Assembly: GCA_947044365.1 (NCBI GenBank)
Contig: OX345636.1
Span: 56,337,746 to 56,401,745, forward strand
Direction of reading: 5' to 3'
DNA length: 64,000 nucleotides
DNA from: Petrosia ficiformis
Lineage: Eukaryota; Porifera; Demospongiae; Haplosclerida; Petrosiidae
Shown here: piece after piece, positions 1 to 13,200 of the stretch
How the letters are laid out: each line of letters begins with the position of its first letter
Position numbering within the stretch: the first letter of the stretch is position 1
The notes under the pieces: model-generated
The model's database searches: none
The model's input: the letters and a program-made list of their open reading frames with translations, nothing else
What the model was told of the DNA's origin: nothing
Made by a program: the position numbers and the translations under genes

Positions 1-1192
1 TAATAACATTTGTTATCAGGAAGAGCTATTATTAATCTTCTTAGATACTGAATTTCAGTACAAAATAGTGGACTTACGTATGAGCTATTAACATTAATTT
101 GATCAAAATTGTTTTACAGGAAAGTGTCCCTTACCAAAAATTAGGTCACATATTGCATGGTAGTTATATTTCATGTACATATATATACATGCTTTTTCTA
201 CATAAGCTATAACTATTCCTCTACATGTAATCACATATACACATAGTCACACACATGCTTTTATTGCTTTAACAATTCCTAAGAAATTTTGGATAATATT
301 TAGATATGGGTTCACTTACAATTACAATTTGTATTGATGCAATTGTTAATCATAAGGATTTTACTTTCATTCATTCATTCTATACCAAATTATTAAAATG
401 TAATGGTTATTATACATGTAGACACTTTCATTTTAGAATTTATGCTACCGGCTTAGAGGTATTGCTGTAATTATATTGTAATGGCATGCGACTGTACATG
501 TAATTGTAGTTGAATGTCACATAATTGTAGTTGTAATTAACCAGTGGTAGCTACACTGACAATAATTGAAGCTGTAATTGTAATTGGCCTTTTGTAATTG
601 AACCCAGACCTGGTACACATACATGTAGATGTACATAACCACTATTAATTAATTTATATTCAAATGTCACCTGAAATAATTGGAACAGAGTGTTTGTATA
701 AATGTAGCATTGTTAAGTAAATTCTTAGCTTGATACACCTACTATTATTACACTATATATAAGAGAACAACTACATTTTGTATTCAGTAATAACAACTAT
801 TGATCTTCCAGATAATAAATTCTATCATCTTTTATAATTAATAATGAATATTTTAATAATAATCATTTGTTTCATGTAGATATTCTCTTTTGTATACATT
901 ATACACATGTATCATGTACTTTTATATCTTCATTGTATCTAATTCAGATTATAAAGAGTATCACCATACCATTGTGTATACTTACATAATCTTGTTTGAA
1001 TTCTCATTAGTTTATATCTTATAATTCAGTTACATTCCTCCCTACTTAATCAACATGATGTTAAATGTAGTATCCTATCAAGACACTAAATTGTTTAATA
1101 TAATTATGATTAGTAATTGAGTCATGCATTTCTAATATGAATTGATTATACAAAATCTAAAGAATTACTTTTATTATTTCTTTTACATATAG

Positions 1193-1291
1193 GATGGATA
1201 TACGCCGCTTCATGACGCTGTTAGAGAGAATTCTAAAGATGTGGTAGATATACTATTGCGTCATGGAGCAAATGTGGATACACGGAATAAA
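1193..1291 (+). CDS. Ankyrin-repeat exon 1 (33 aa)
   Basis: This 99-nt exon lies between the acceptor TTTACATATAG and the donor GTTAGT, phase 0 at both ends. It encodes one complete ankyrin repeat beginning DGYTPLHDAV and ending RHGANVDTRNK, with the family hallmarks TPLH and LLxxGA. Symmetric phase means the exon can be duplicated or skipped without a frameshift. The flanking intron matches those around exons 10152 and 19846 almost exactly, yet the exon itself differs from them at roughly 13 and 38 of 99 bases. Confidence 0.85.
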
Positions 1292-4200
1292 GTTAGTTCT
1301 AATAACACACTATACTATAGTATTCATTATGTTATTGTACTAATTCCGGTGGTAATACATATTTTCATTAGTAATTGAATTTTGTGATTATAAAGAAGGG
1401 CTAATCTACTATACAGATCTGTGTTATAATATATAACTACCTTGTATGATATAACAGTTTCACAAGTATGATATTTACATGGAATATGATTTACATTAGT
1501 CTCCAGTAATGTAATGTAAATGAATTAATTGTAAGTACTCTCTGTCTTTTACCATTTTGATGACATAATGATTATAATTATTATCCTTTCCAAATACAAA
1601 ATGACTTTCTTCCTACAAACAGTTTCCATGCGTGACTGAAAACTTTTCACCACAATGTACATGTACATGTGTGTACATGTAGTATTACAATAATATTGTT
1701 TAATGTGGACATTTTTATATACACACAAAAACATGTTATAAATGTCTTGTTTTAGTATACATGTGGTTAATATGTATACAAAAATGTGTACACATGTGTC
1801 TAGTAATTAGTCTAGTGGCACTGCCCCTTCACTGGTAGGATCAAGGGTCTGGTACATATGTTACTAGATTGCTCCATCTCAAACCGCACTTTTATGAGCA
1901 CCACCTCAAAAGTAACAAATACAATCGTCAATGTATAATATGAATGTTATTTATTGTATTGTACATGTACAGCTGTATTTTGTAAAAAGGGACCTTGTTC
2001 AGCAATTAAACACTTACTTTTAATAACTCACTATTCAGCCATTTTGCACAGGAAGCCAATAAATAATAGTGTTTAATAGAAGTTTATATTTCATTCCACC
2101 ATATAAACTTTATGTGTAGGTAGTATTTTAATACAGACATGTTTATATACACATAAAAACCAGTTATAAATGTCTCGTTATGGTGTATATGTGGGTAACA
2201 TGTACAGTAGCCCTCAATAAAATGTTCACGTAGCATTGTTGTAGTACACAAGTAGTACTCTACACTCCATAAAACACTGAAAGAGCATATTATTATGCAT
2301 ACTACACTTAATAAAATAATGAACAGCAGTGACATTTGAGCTCCACCTTCTACTACTAACTAACTCTTTACCTCTACATATACATGTATAACTCTCCCAT
2401 TTTATATAACTAGAGTCTGTAACTTACATGTACTTTGGTGGAAAGAAGTGTTGTTAAGAAAGCTACACATGTATAGATGTTAAATGTACATGTATGATGC
2501 ACTATCAGCAGGAAGATAGCAAGGCTGGTGCTTAAAAGTTTAGTAGTCTAAAGGGCAACATCCACACCTTTGCTTATACCTGTGTAACTTCACATTTTAC
2601 ACAACACAGACTTCTAACTTCCTTAATTAGACAGGGGAGCTTCTAACAAAGTCGTAGATACCAAATACATGTATATGTACATGTATACATGCTTCGTTAG
2701 TCAGAGGAAAGCAACAAAGCGAGTGTTTGAAAGAGCAGTGGTCAGTGCCAATAGTCATGAGGCTAATGTGCTATGCGTTGTACATATATGTACATATTAT
2801 AATTAAAATGTTGCCGTAATTAATATGGTGGAACATACTTAGTGCATACGTACTACAATAACACTTTGTGAACTATTTATTGAGGGCTACTGTATACAAG
2901 AATGTGTACACATGTAGGCTAATGTGCTATGCGTTGTACATATATGTACATATTATAATTGTATAGCTCCAATAATTAATCGAGGGGAAAAAGTTTCGTG
3001 ATATATATTATATATTTTTAATTTCGTAAAACATTATTGGTTACAATTGTGGTTATACAAGCCACACCCACCTGATTTGAAAGTGTTATGATGGACAATG
3101 TTTCATTTGTATCTGGTTCTTATGTATGAGCTTATCCAAACACTGATGTTCAATATATTGTATTATCAGTACCTGACATTATTAAGTTCACATACTATCA
3201 CTGTACTTACAGTGTACTTTGTGAGTGAAGTACACTGTACTTCAAATGTACTACACCATATTTGACATACAAATGTAATGGGAATTAACACACAACTATG
3301 ATTACAGTACAAAGTACATGTAGTACAACTATATATTACAAGAATAATAAAAAACATTTTCAATAAAAATGAAAGAAGATGTAGGGATGTCAAAACCCAA
3401 AAAGCAAGCAAAGAAGGTTGGGAAGCTAACTTAGGACCCAAAATTAAACAAACCACTTCCATATAACCCTACATAAGTGCTTACACCTCTGTACAAAGAG
3501 CTGTAATTATGTAGGGTTATATGGAAGTGGTTTGTTTAATTTTGGGTCCTAAGTTAGCTTCCCAACCTTGTTTGCTTGCTTTTTGGGTTTTGACATCCCT
3601 ACATCTTCTTTCATTTTTATTGAAAATGTTTTTTTATTATTCTTGTTTTCATAGATTTTTTTCTAAACGATGTGAATGTTTTTTTTGTAGATTGCAGAAA
3701 TACTATATATCATTATGAAATCATGCAATCAAAAATGCATTAAAATGTGTTCATCAATGAAGGTCAGTCTTTTGTTTATGTATTGATTATCATTCTCTTT
3801 CACTTACAGATGATGTATATTCTCTATTCACTTACATCACTGTCTGCAGTCCTACAAGAAGTAGTGTCAGTCACTGTGTCAACCATTCAGTATTCCAATG
3901 CTTATCATAGTATACAATATTATTATACAATTGCTTTAATATTAATAATTATTATATTCATTATTAGTATTTGCTCACAAACTCACAAATGTTATTACAA
4001 TGCCAAACACTTCCACCTTTTCAGCTTCCATGTTAAGAGTATACAAATGCGCATGCGTAATTAAATTCCACTTAGGAAAATGGCGTCCAATTCCAGATCA
4101 AATCCTTGTAGTCGTTGAGACTGTCTTCTTTCATAGTATCTGAAGATATCATCTCGATACTTTACGACCAGAATTTTACTATAAATGCGACGGGAATGGT

Positions 4201-7200
4201 GCTAGAATCATCGTGATAGGTCAACAAACAAAAAAAATGATTTGTCTGGAAAATATTAATATGATGAAGATTTTGCCAGTTTTGCCACTCGCCGGTTCTC
4301 TACCTTAACAATAATCTTCGGCCATCTAGAAGGTATTGGTAGTCATAAAAACACTAGATATAAACAGGCATGTGTGTATAGAAACTTATGTGTATAAATT
4401 ACCAGAGATTTCAGCTCATCACTTGCAATTGAAATGCATGGGCGGCCATTTTTTTTCCGTGCCATCCCTACATAGAGAGTACTACCGTACTCTCTGATTA
4501 TACATGTACCACTTAGAAGTGCAGTTGACTATCACCTTATTAAAGTGTAGCTCCCATCATAGTATATAAAGTCAAGTACTATACATTTTGATAGTGTAAT
4601 ACTTGTAGTATACATGTATGTACATGTACATATAGATACAGTAATGTACATTGTACATGTACATGATGTCATTGGAGATGTAGAAAGAAAGAAAGAAAGA
4701 GATAAAGAAAGAAAGAAAGAAAGACACCTGAGGCAAATGGAAAAATGAACATGAGAGTTGCCACATGTACGTGTACATGTACATGTAGTATGTATAATAC
4801 TTGTACATGTACATAACAATAATGTTCATGTACATTGTACATGTACATGTAGGTTGCATGTACATGTATTATACATTTACATGTACAATTGTACATACAA
4901 GTACGTGTACTGTAATTAATACACATGTACATGTGTACATACTATTATGTGTATACTGTACATGTACTTCTTCACTATAATTATTACACCTACATACGTG
5001 TACAATAATACATGTTAAAACTATACATGTACGTCATCTTCATACTATAGTACATATTAGATGTACATGTATATATACTATGGTACTTCTACATGTATGC
5101 ATGTACATGTATGGTTGCTATATGGAAGTGGAATTTAATTTTGTTCCTAAAGCAAGGCACCATCCCAATCTTGTTCCTGTGCTTTTTTGGTTTATATATA
5201 ATTTTATTATTATATCAGTGTTTCTGAAAAGGCACCATTGACCCAAAGAGCTTCTTAATTATTTAGCACTGCACAGTTCTCTCTTTGAGCCACATGGTGC
5301 AGTTAATTATGATTACATTGTCACTAACAGCTTTGTTAACTGGCTCAAGATGTTTCCAATGGCATAACACTCTAACCATTGTTGAGCCAATTTGGCCCAA
5401 GCTTCAAACTTATCAAACCTCAGATTTAAAAAAATGTTTTTATTATATATATAATATAATCACAATATAATAATTATTATTGTCATGTATTGTCTACAAT
5501 TATTTTCTTATCAGTAATTATTGTTCTGCATGTGAGCGCATTCATTAAAATAATAAGACCCTTAATTAATCCTTAGACAACTGTTATGGAATATACAACA
5601 GTGTACATGTATGTGACATTTGGTACCATACTGCATTCATGATCATGATCATGATGTAGCATTCCAAGTGTCATGTTTGTCTTCAGTAGCAAATCCTTAT
5701 AAATTAAAGAAAGTCGTTACGATTATTTGAGCTGAAAATAGACTTAGACGGATTTTAATGGATATCCCCAATTGTTCAGCATTCATAAGGGAGCACCACA
5801 TTGATACTTGGGTTTTCATGCATTTGGGATATCTTCTTGAATGAACCATGTACATGTACACTCTGGATGTATATATATATATATATATGTACATGTAGAT
5901 GGTGTGAGACTGTCAGTACCATCACGATAGGAGACAAAATGACTGATGTAATACATTAATTATCCTCTATCCATTTTAGTATATTGTACATGTCACTACA
6001 ATGTCTCCATAAGTTACATGTACTGTACAACCTCTTAAAAGCAGATGCACATGGTAAATTTGATAATATTTTCAGTCACTATTGATTTCATAGACGTAGC
6101 CAGACCTTTAGGATTGGATGGGCCAGGTAAAGCATAGATCGGCGAGCGAAGCATACTGAAACAAGTTAGCGTTGATAAATTCATAATGTACATGGTCTAT
6201 CGTTCGTGGCCAGGCAGACGAGTTGAGTTGAAACTACTTCAACTTAGGGATGGGCGATTATGAAAATAATTATGAATCAATTATTATTATATGTGCAAGT
6301 ATCACGATTATTGCCATTATTGGTTACCTTACATACAATGTACATGTATGTATGTAGATTCCATTGAACAATCAAATTGATACCTTTTATTAGTTTAGTA
6401 AACAGTGTTGAAAAACTGATTTAGATGTGATAGTACTGAAAACCTGAAGTTATGGCACAATAATCATTATTTTTTGTGACCACGATATAGCCAATATGAT
6501 TATCACAGGAAATTTTCATCACGATTATCAAAATATTCCCCATCCCTACTTCAACTGCATGACCCTAGTTGAATCTGCTTGTTCCATCATCTGTAATACA
6601 CATCTTCATAACTATATCCTTGAGAGCATTCAAACTCTCTGATGTTCTCTAAGTGAAAAAACGATATTTATCACACAATAATTATAGTAGCAATGTACCT
6701 TACACCACACCTACTAATTACATGATATATATTGCCTGAGCCACAGCCCAGGCTGGCCCTGTGCTAGCTACACCTATCCTTGCAGTGACTAACTCTCTAA
6801 AATAAGGACACCTTGCTATTATGTAAAGCAGTCAGAAATATACATGCCACAAATATTTTTTCTTAATTTATTGAAGGACAAAAAAATTTAAACACAAAGC
6901 GAAAATCATCATCTGATCTTTCAATATGGTACCATTGGTGCCAGTCTATTGGAGAAAGAAGAGTAATCAAACATATACAGCAGTTTTCATCGCTGCCTTG
7001 CTAACGAAAAGAATTTACCTTTTAGTATATATACTGAAGGACCTCGAATTTACAAGTTCTAGAGAGAGTTTAAAAGCAGCACGAAAGATGCTGAAGAAAC
7101 AAGGCAAAGGAGATCGTCCCCAGGCAGTAATGTCTTTATCTAATGAGGATATTGTGGCAAACTGGTGCACGGGGCTGTTCGAATCCAGAACCTTTAATGC

Positions 7201-10200
7201 ATACTGTAAGGTTTCTGGTATATTACCGCATGGTATGCGAGGAAGGGATGAACCATAAAAATATTGTTTTGGAGACTTCACAATTCAGTCCACATCTGAT
7301 GGAAGGAAATACATAGAATACACCAGTGAACAAGACACAAAAACAAGATTTTGAGAGCATGAATATGATCATCACACTTTCAAGCCCAAAATGTGGGCTA
7401 CTCCTGAATGTCCCAAGAGGTGTCCTGTAATCATTTTTGAGCATTTTATCCAAGAACGACCAGAAAGTATGTGCAAACCAATGTCTCCATTTTACTTGGC
7501 CATCAACGGACTACTATTGGTTCCAAATGGTATACAGTGTAAGATAATGATTTTGGCCCTTTTTTGGTAAATGTATACAGACAAAATAATGGAAATGTTG
7601 AAAGGGTGTCCTCCTTCCTTTGGATGGTTTAATTGAAGGGGAAAGTATGTACTATTTTCAGACTTGCATGAGTTTTCTGGGATCCTGTAAACCCACACAT
7701 GTACATGTATTCAAGAGTGTATTTGAGAGAGTAGCTATAGTGTTTCTCTTCCTGAATGAATGTACATTCTGATAGTGACATTACCCTTATGATAAGACAC
7801 AAACAGACTGAATGTTATACATTAAACATCTTTCCTGATACAGTACATAGACTATTCATAAATAAATCAAGTCTACCATTCTATTGTAAGCATTACTAGT
7901 ATACAGTGTTCTGAACAGGATTTTACTATTTGTGGTACATGGATTAATTTATTAAAAGATTTAATAGGTGTGGCTAAGTTTCTTGAATCATGGCAAAAGT
8001 TAGTAGGAAAACGATGAGTAATAGTGATGTAGGCTTAATTCCAGAGCTGAAATGATGGACCAGGACCACCACTAAAAAGCCTAGTGAGAACATACCCATC
8101 TAGTATATTGTCTAATATACATGTATCTGTATGTTACAAGCGAGAACACGCAATTAAGGAGGACAATTTTCAGTCCCAATTGGCTTCTTGCCATCAGGAA
8201 AGTTTTGAAAGTGCTTATATGATGGTCCAGACAATTAGGTACCTTATAAGGGCATTATTAAGTGTAGCTGCTGATTTTATAATAGTGATGTGGTAGTTCA
8301 TTACATTTGTTTATCACATCAGTTCAGTTTGACTAACTCCGTCTGTATGTCTGGGACATACATGTACATGTACATTAGCTGAAACCTCCCAATAGCGGAC
8401 ACCTCTCTAAGACGGACACTTTCTTGCAATCCCAAACACACTTCCATAGATGCCCATAGATTGGAACCCTCTGAAATACGGACACCTCGCTATTTCGTAT
8501 ACCGGACACATATCACGCCCCCATTGATATTATAAGATACGAAAACCACTCTATATTGCCATTTAATTTCCTTAATAAGCATGAGCAAAATGCAACAGTT
8601 CATGCAGGGGTGTGGAAATAGTGAGCCAATTGCCGAACATTCTGGCTTGTTTTCACTACTTTTGTCCTGCTCCCCATGTACTTTGTATACAGTTCAGTTT
8701 TAATTTACCGGACATTCACTAGATTTATCGGACAATGTCCTGCATGACTGGGTGTTTCCACACCCCTGAGTTCATGAGTTGGTTTTGGTTTTAGAGCAAC
8801 AGAAACTCACAAAACTAGTACAACTAGTACAACTAGTACAACTATACTCCAAAAATACTTTAGATGAAACACTTCCTTCAATTGCTCATTTAATAACATT
8901 TGGTATCAGGAAGAGCTATTATTAATCTTCTTAGATACTGAATTTCAGTACAAAATAGTGGACTTACGTATGAGCTATTAATATTAATTTGATCAAAATT
9001 GTTTTACAGGAAAGTGTCCCTTACCAAAAATTAGGTCACATATTGCATGGTAGTTATATTTCATGTACATATATATACATGCTTTTTCTACATAAGCTAT
9101 AACTATTCCTCTACATGTAATCACATATACACATAGTCACACACATGCTTTTATTGCTTTAACAATTCCTAAGACATTTTGGGATAATAATCAAATATGG
9201 GTTCACTTACAATTACAATTGTAATTGAGGTCAATTACAATTACACAATTACAATTATGTAGTTGTAATTATACTGTAATTGAAACATTTGTATTGATGC
9301 TATTTTTAATCATAAGGATTTTACTTTCATTCGGCATTCTATACCAAATTATTAAAATGTAATGGTTATTATACATGTAGACACTTTCATTTTAGAATTT
9401 ATGCTACCGGCTTAGAGGTATTGCTGTAATTATATTGTAATTGCATGCGACTGTACATGTAATTGTAGTTGAATGTCACATAATTGTAATTTTAATTAAC
9501 CAGTGGTAGCTACACTGACAATAATTGAAGCTGTAATTGTAATTGGCCTTTTGTAATTGAACCCAGACCTGGTACACATACATGTAGATGTACATAACCA
9601 CTATTAATTAATTTATATTCAAATGTCACCTGAAATAATTGGAACAGAGTGTTTGTATAAATGTAGCATTGTTAAGTAAATTCTTAGCTTGATACACCTA
9701 CTATTATTACACTATATATAAGAGAACAACTACATTTTGTATTCAGTAATAACAACTATTGATCTTCCAGATAATAAATTCTATCATCTTTTATAATTAA
9801 TAATGAACATTTTAATAATAATCATTTGTTTTATGTAGATATTCTCTTTTGTATACATTATACACATGTATCATGTACTTTTATATCTTCATTGTATCTA
9901 ATTCAGATTATAAAGAGTATCACCATACCATTGTGTATACTTACATAATCTTGTTTGAATTCTCATTAGTTTATATCTTATAATTCAGTTGCATTCTTCC
10001 CTACTTAATCAACATGATGTTAAATGTAGTATCCTATCAAGACACTAAATTGTTTAATATAATTATGATTAGTAATTGAGTCATGCATTTCTAATATGAA
10101 TTGATTATACAAAATCTAAAGAATTACTTTTATTATTTGTTTTACATATAGTATGGAGATACGCCGCTTCATTACGCTGCTGAAGAGAATCGTCAAGATA

Positions 10201-13200
10201 TGGTAGATATACTATTGCGTCACGGATCAAATCTGGATACACGGAATAAAGTTAGTTCTAATAACACACTATACTACATTATGTTATTGTACAAATTCCG
10301 GTAGTAATACATATTTTCATTAGTAATTGAATTTTGTGATTATAAAGAAGGGCTAATCTACTATACAGATCTGTGTTATAATATATAACTAGCTTGTATG
10401 ATATAACAGTGTCACAAGTATGATATTTACATAGAATATGATTTACATTAGTCTCCAGTAATATAATGTAAATGAATTAATTGTAAGTACTCTCTGTCTT
10501 TTACCATTTTGATGACATGATTATTATTATCCTTTCCACATAATTATATTGGATAAACACATCATGAGATTCATGAATATATACACATAAAAACCAGTTA
10601 TAAATGTCTTGTTTTGGTGTATATGTGGGTAACATGTACAGTAGCCCTCAATAAGAACTTCACGTACGATTTGTTGTAGTACACAAGTAGTACTCTACAC
10701 TCCATAAAACACTGAAAGAGCATATTATTATGCATACTACACTTAATAAAATAATAAACAGCAGTGACATTTGAGCTCTACCTTCTACTACTAACTAACT
10801 ATCCTTTCTTTACCTCTACATATATAACTCTCCCATTTTATATAACTAGAGTTTCTAACTTACATGTACTTTGCTGGAAAGAAGAGTTGTTAAGAAAGCT
10901 ATAGATGTTAAATATGTGATTCACTATCAGCAAGAAGATAGCAAGGCGAATGCTTACAAGTTTAGTATACCAAAGGGCAACACCCACTCCTTACCTGTAT
11001 AACTTACTCATTTTACAGTTTATATAGACTACTAACTTACTTACAGGGGAGCTTCTAACAAAGTTGTAGATACCAAATACATGCTTCATTAGTCAGAGGA
11101 AAGCAGCAAAGGGAGTGTTTGAAAGTGCAGTGGTCAGTGCCAACAGCCACGAGGCTAAAATAGTGCACTATGCGTTGTACATGTACGTATGTACAGTGTA
11201 CATATTAAAATTAAAATGTTACCATAGTTAGTAGTTAACATGGTGCAACATACATGTACTTAGTACATACATGTACATGTACGTACTACAATAACACTGT
11301 GTGAACTTTTTATTGAGGGCTACCGTATACAAGAATGTGTACACATGTATGTGTCTAGTAATTACATGTAGTCTGATGGCATTGCCTCTTCACTGGTAGG
11401 AGGAAGGGTCTGGGACATAAATGTACATGTACATGTATATTACCAGATACTCAACCTCAAACCACACTCTTATAAGCTCCACCTCACATGTAACAAATAC
11501 AATGTTCAATGTACTGTAAATTGGGAGGGTATAAACCCGGAATAGAATGAAACTGAATGTGGAATGGAACGGAACAGAACCGAACTGGAAGTTGATAACT
11601 ATTATTATATGTTTGGTAATGGAATTTAATATGTAATTTTAATATTATATCGTGCGCAATCGTACGTGTGTACATGTATACTGTACATAACTGCATGTAT
11701 AATAATTGTTACATGTACATACATGTACATGTACAATAATACATGTTCATACTATACGTCATCTTCATACTATAGTACATAGTAGATGTACATGTATATA
11801 CTGTGGTACTTCTACATGTACATGTACATGTACAACTACAGTATATAATCTGTACTTAAAATTAAAAATTTGTGATATTTGATTTAAACATTGGCCACAC
11901 CCACCATTAATTAATTAAACGAATGCAAAATCTGCAGACTCAGAGAAGCCTAAAACTTTCTTGAAACATTTGTAAGATGTTCATGCATGTACTATTAATT
12001 GACTGTCTATTACTATCCCATGTCTGAGTTCACCTACATGTAACTACATGTTACATGCCTTGCTTTGGCAACAAAATTAAATACCACTTACTCATAACAA
12101 CCATACATAAGTAATAGATAGAGTAAAGGCAAAACACAAAGAAGTGATACTTACATGTACGTATGTATGTATGGTTGTTATATGGAAGTGGAATTTAATA
12201 TTGTTGCCAAAACAAGGTACCATCCCCATCTTGTTCCTGTGCTTTTTCGGTTTTGATATATATCAGTGTTTATGAAAAGCTCATATGGCGCACCATTGAC
12301 CCAAAGAGCTTGTTAATTATTTAGCACTGTACAGTTCTCTCTTTGAGCCACATGGTGCAATTAATTATGATTACATTGTCACTAACAGCTATGTTAACTG
12401 GCTCAAGATGTTTCCAATGGCATAACACTCTAACCATTGTTGAGCCAATTTGGCACAAGCTTCAAACTTATCAAACCTCAGATTTAAAAAAAAAAATTTA
12501 TTATATATATAATATAATCACAATATAATAATTTTATTATTATCATGTATTGTCTACAATTATTTTCTTATCAGTAATTATTGTTCTGCACTGTGAGTGC
12601 ATTCATTAAAATAGTAAGGCCCTTACTTAATCCTTAGACAACTGTTATGGAATATACAACAGTGTACATGTATGTGACATTTGGTACCATACTGCATTCA
12701 TGATCATGATGTAGCATTCCAAGTGTCATGTTTGTCTTCAGCAGCAAATCCTTATAAATTAAAGAAAGTCATGACGATTATTTGAGCTGAAAATAGACTT
12801 AGACGGATTTTAATGGATATCCCCATTTGTTCAGCATTCATAAGAGCAGCACCACATTGATACTTGGGTTTTCATGCATTTGGGATATCTTCTTGAATGA
12901 ACCATGTACATGTACACTCTGGATGTATATATATATGTACATGTAGATGGTGTGAGACTATCAGTACCATCATGATAGGAGACAAAATGACTGATGTAAT
13001 GCATTAATTATCCTCTATCCATTTTAGTATATTGTACATGTCACTACAATGTTTCCATAAGTTACATGTACTGTACAACCTCTTAAAAGCAGATGCACAT
13101 GGTAAATTTAAAAATATTTTCAGTCACTATTGATTTCATAGACATAGCCAGACCTTTAAGATTGGATGGGCCAGGCAAAACATACATGTACATGTACATG

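Larger units (their letters stand above)
1..8890 (+). repeat. Tandem segmental duplication, unit 1
   Basis: The sequence from position 1 reappears from 8891 (same opening, one base changed) and stays collinear with insertions and deletions to about 15,200. Blocks of it recur a third time at about 19,210-20,700 and 22,200-23,340, and its tail recurs at 17,600-18,380. Unit 1 holds one ankyrin exon (1193-1291), a 137-bp-arm hairpin (3339-3645), a hAT-type MITE (6245-6548) and a broken Crypton-like recombinase (6926-7640). Apart from these I see no coding sequence in 1292-8890; it behaves as intron. Confidence 0.85.

Noticed and set aside
2084..2335. 83-aa minus-strand frame also present at 22,209
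   Set aside because: Conserved only because it lies in the duplicated block; low-complexity composition and no start or splice support.
3166..3718. Two similar proteins (MEVVCLILGP...) on opposite strands
   Set aside because: Mirror frames produced by the long inverted repeat, not a gene pair.
5285..5470. 61-aa frame (MSHMVQLIMITLSL...) repeated at 12,343
   Set aside because: Both lie within copies of the TTTTTGATAAG MITE and are repeat sequence.
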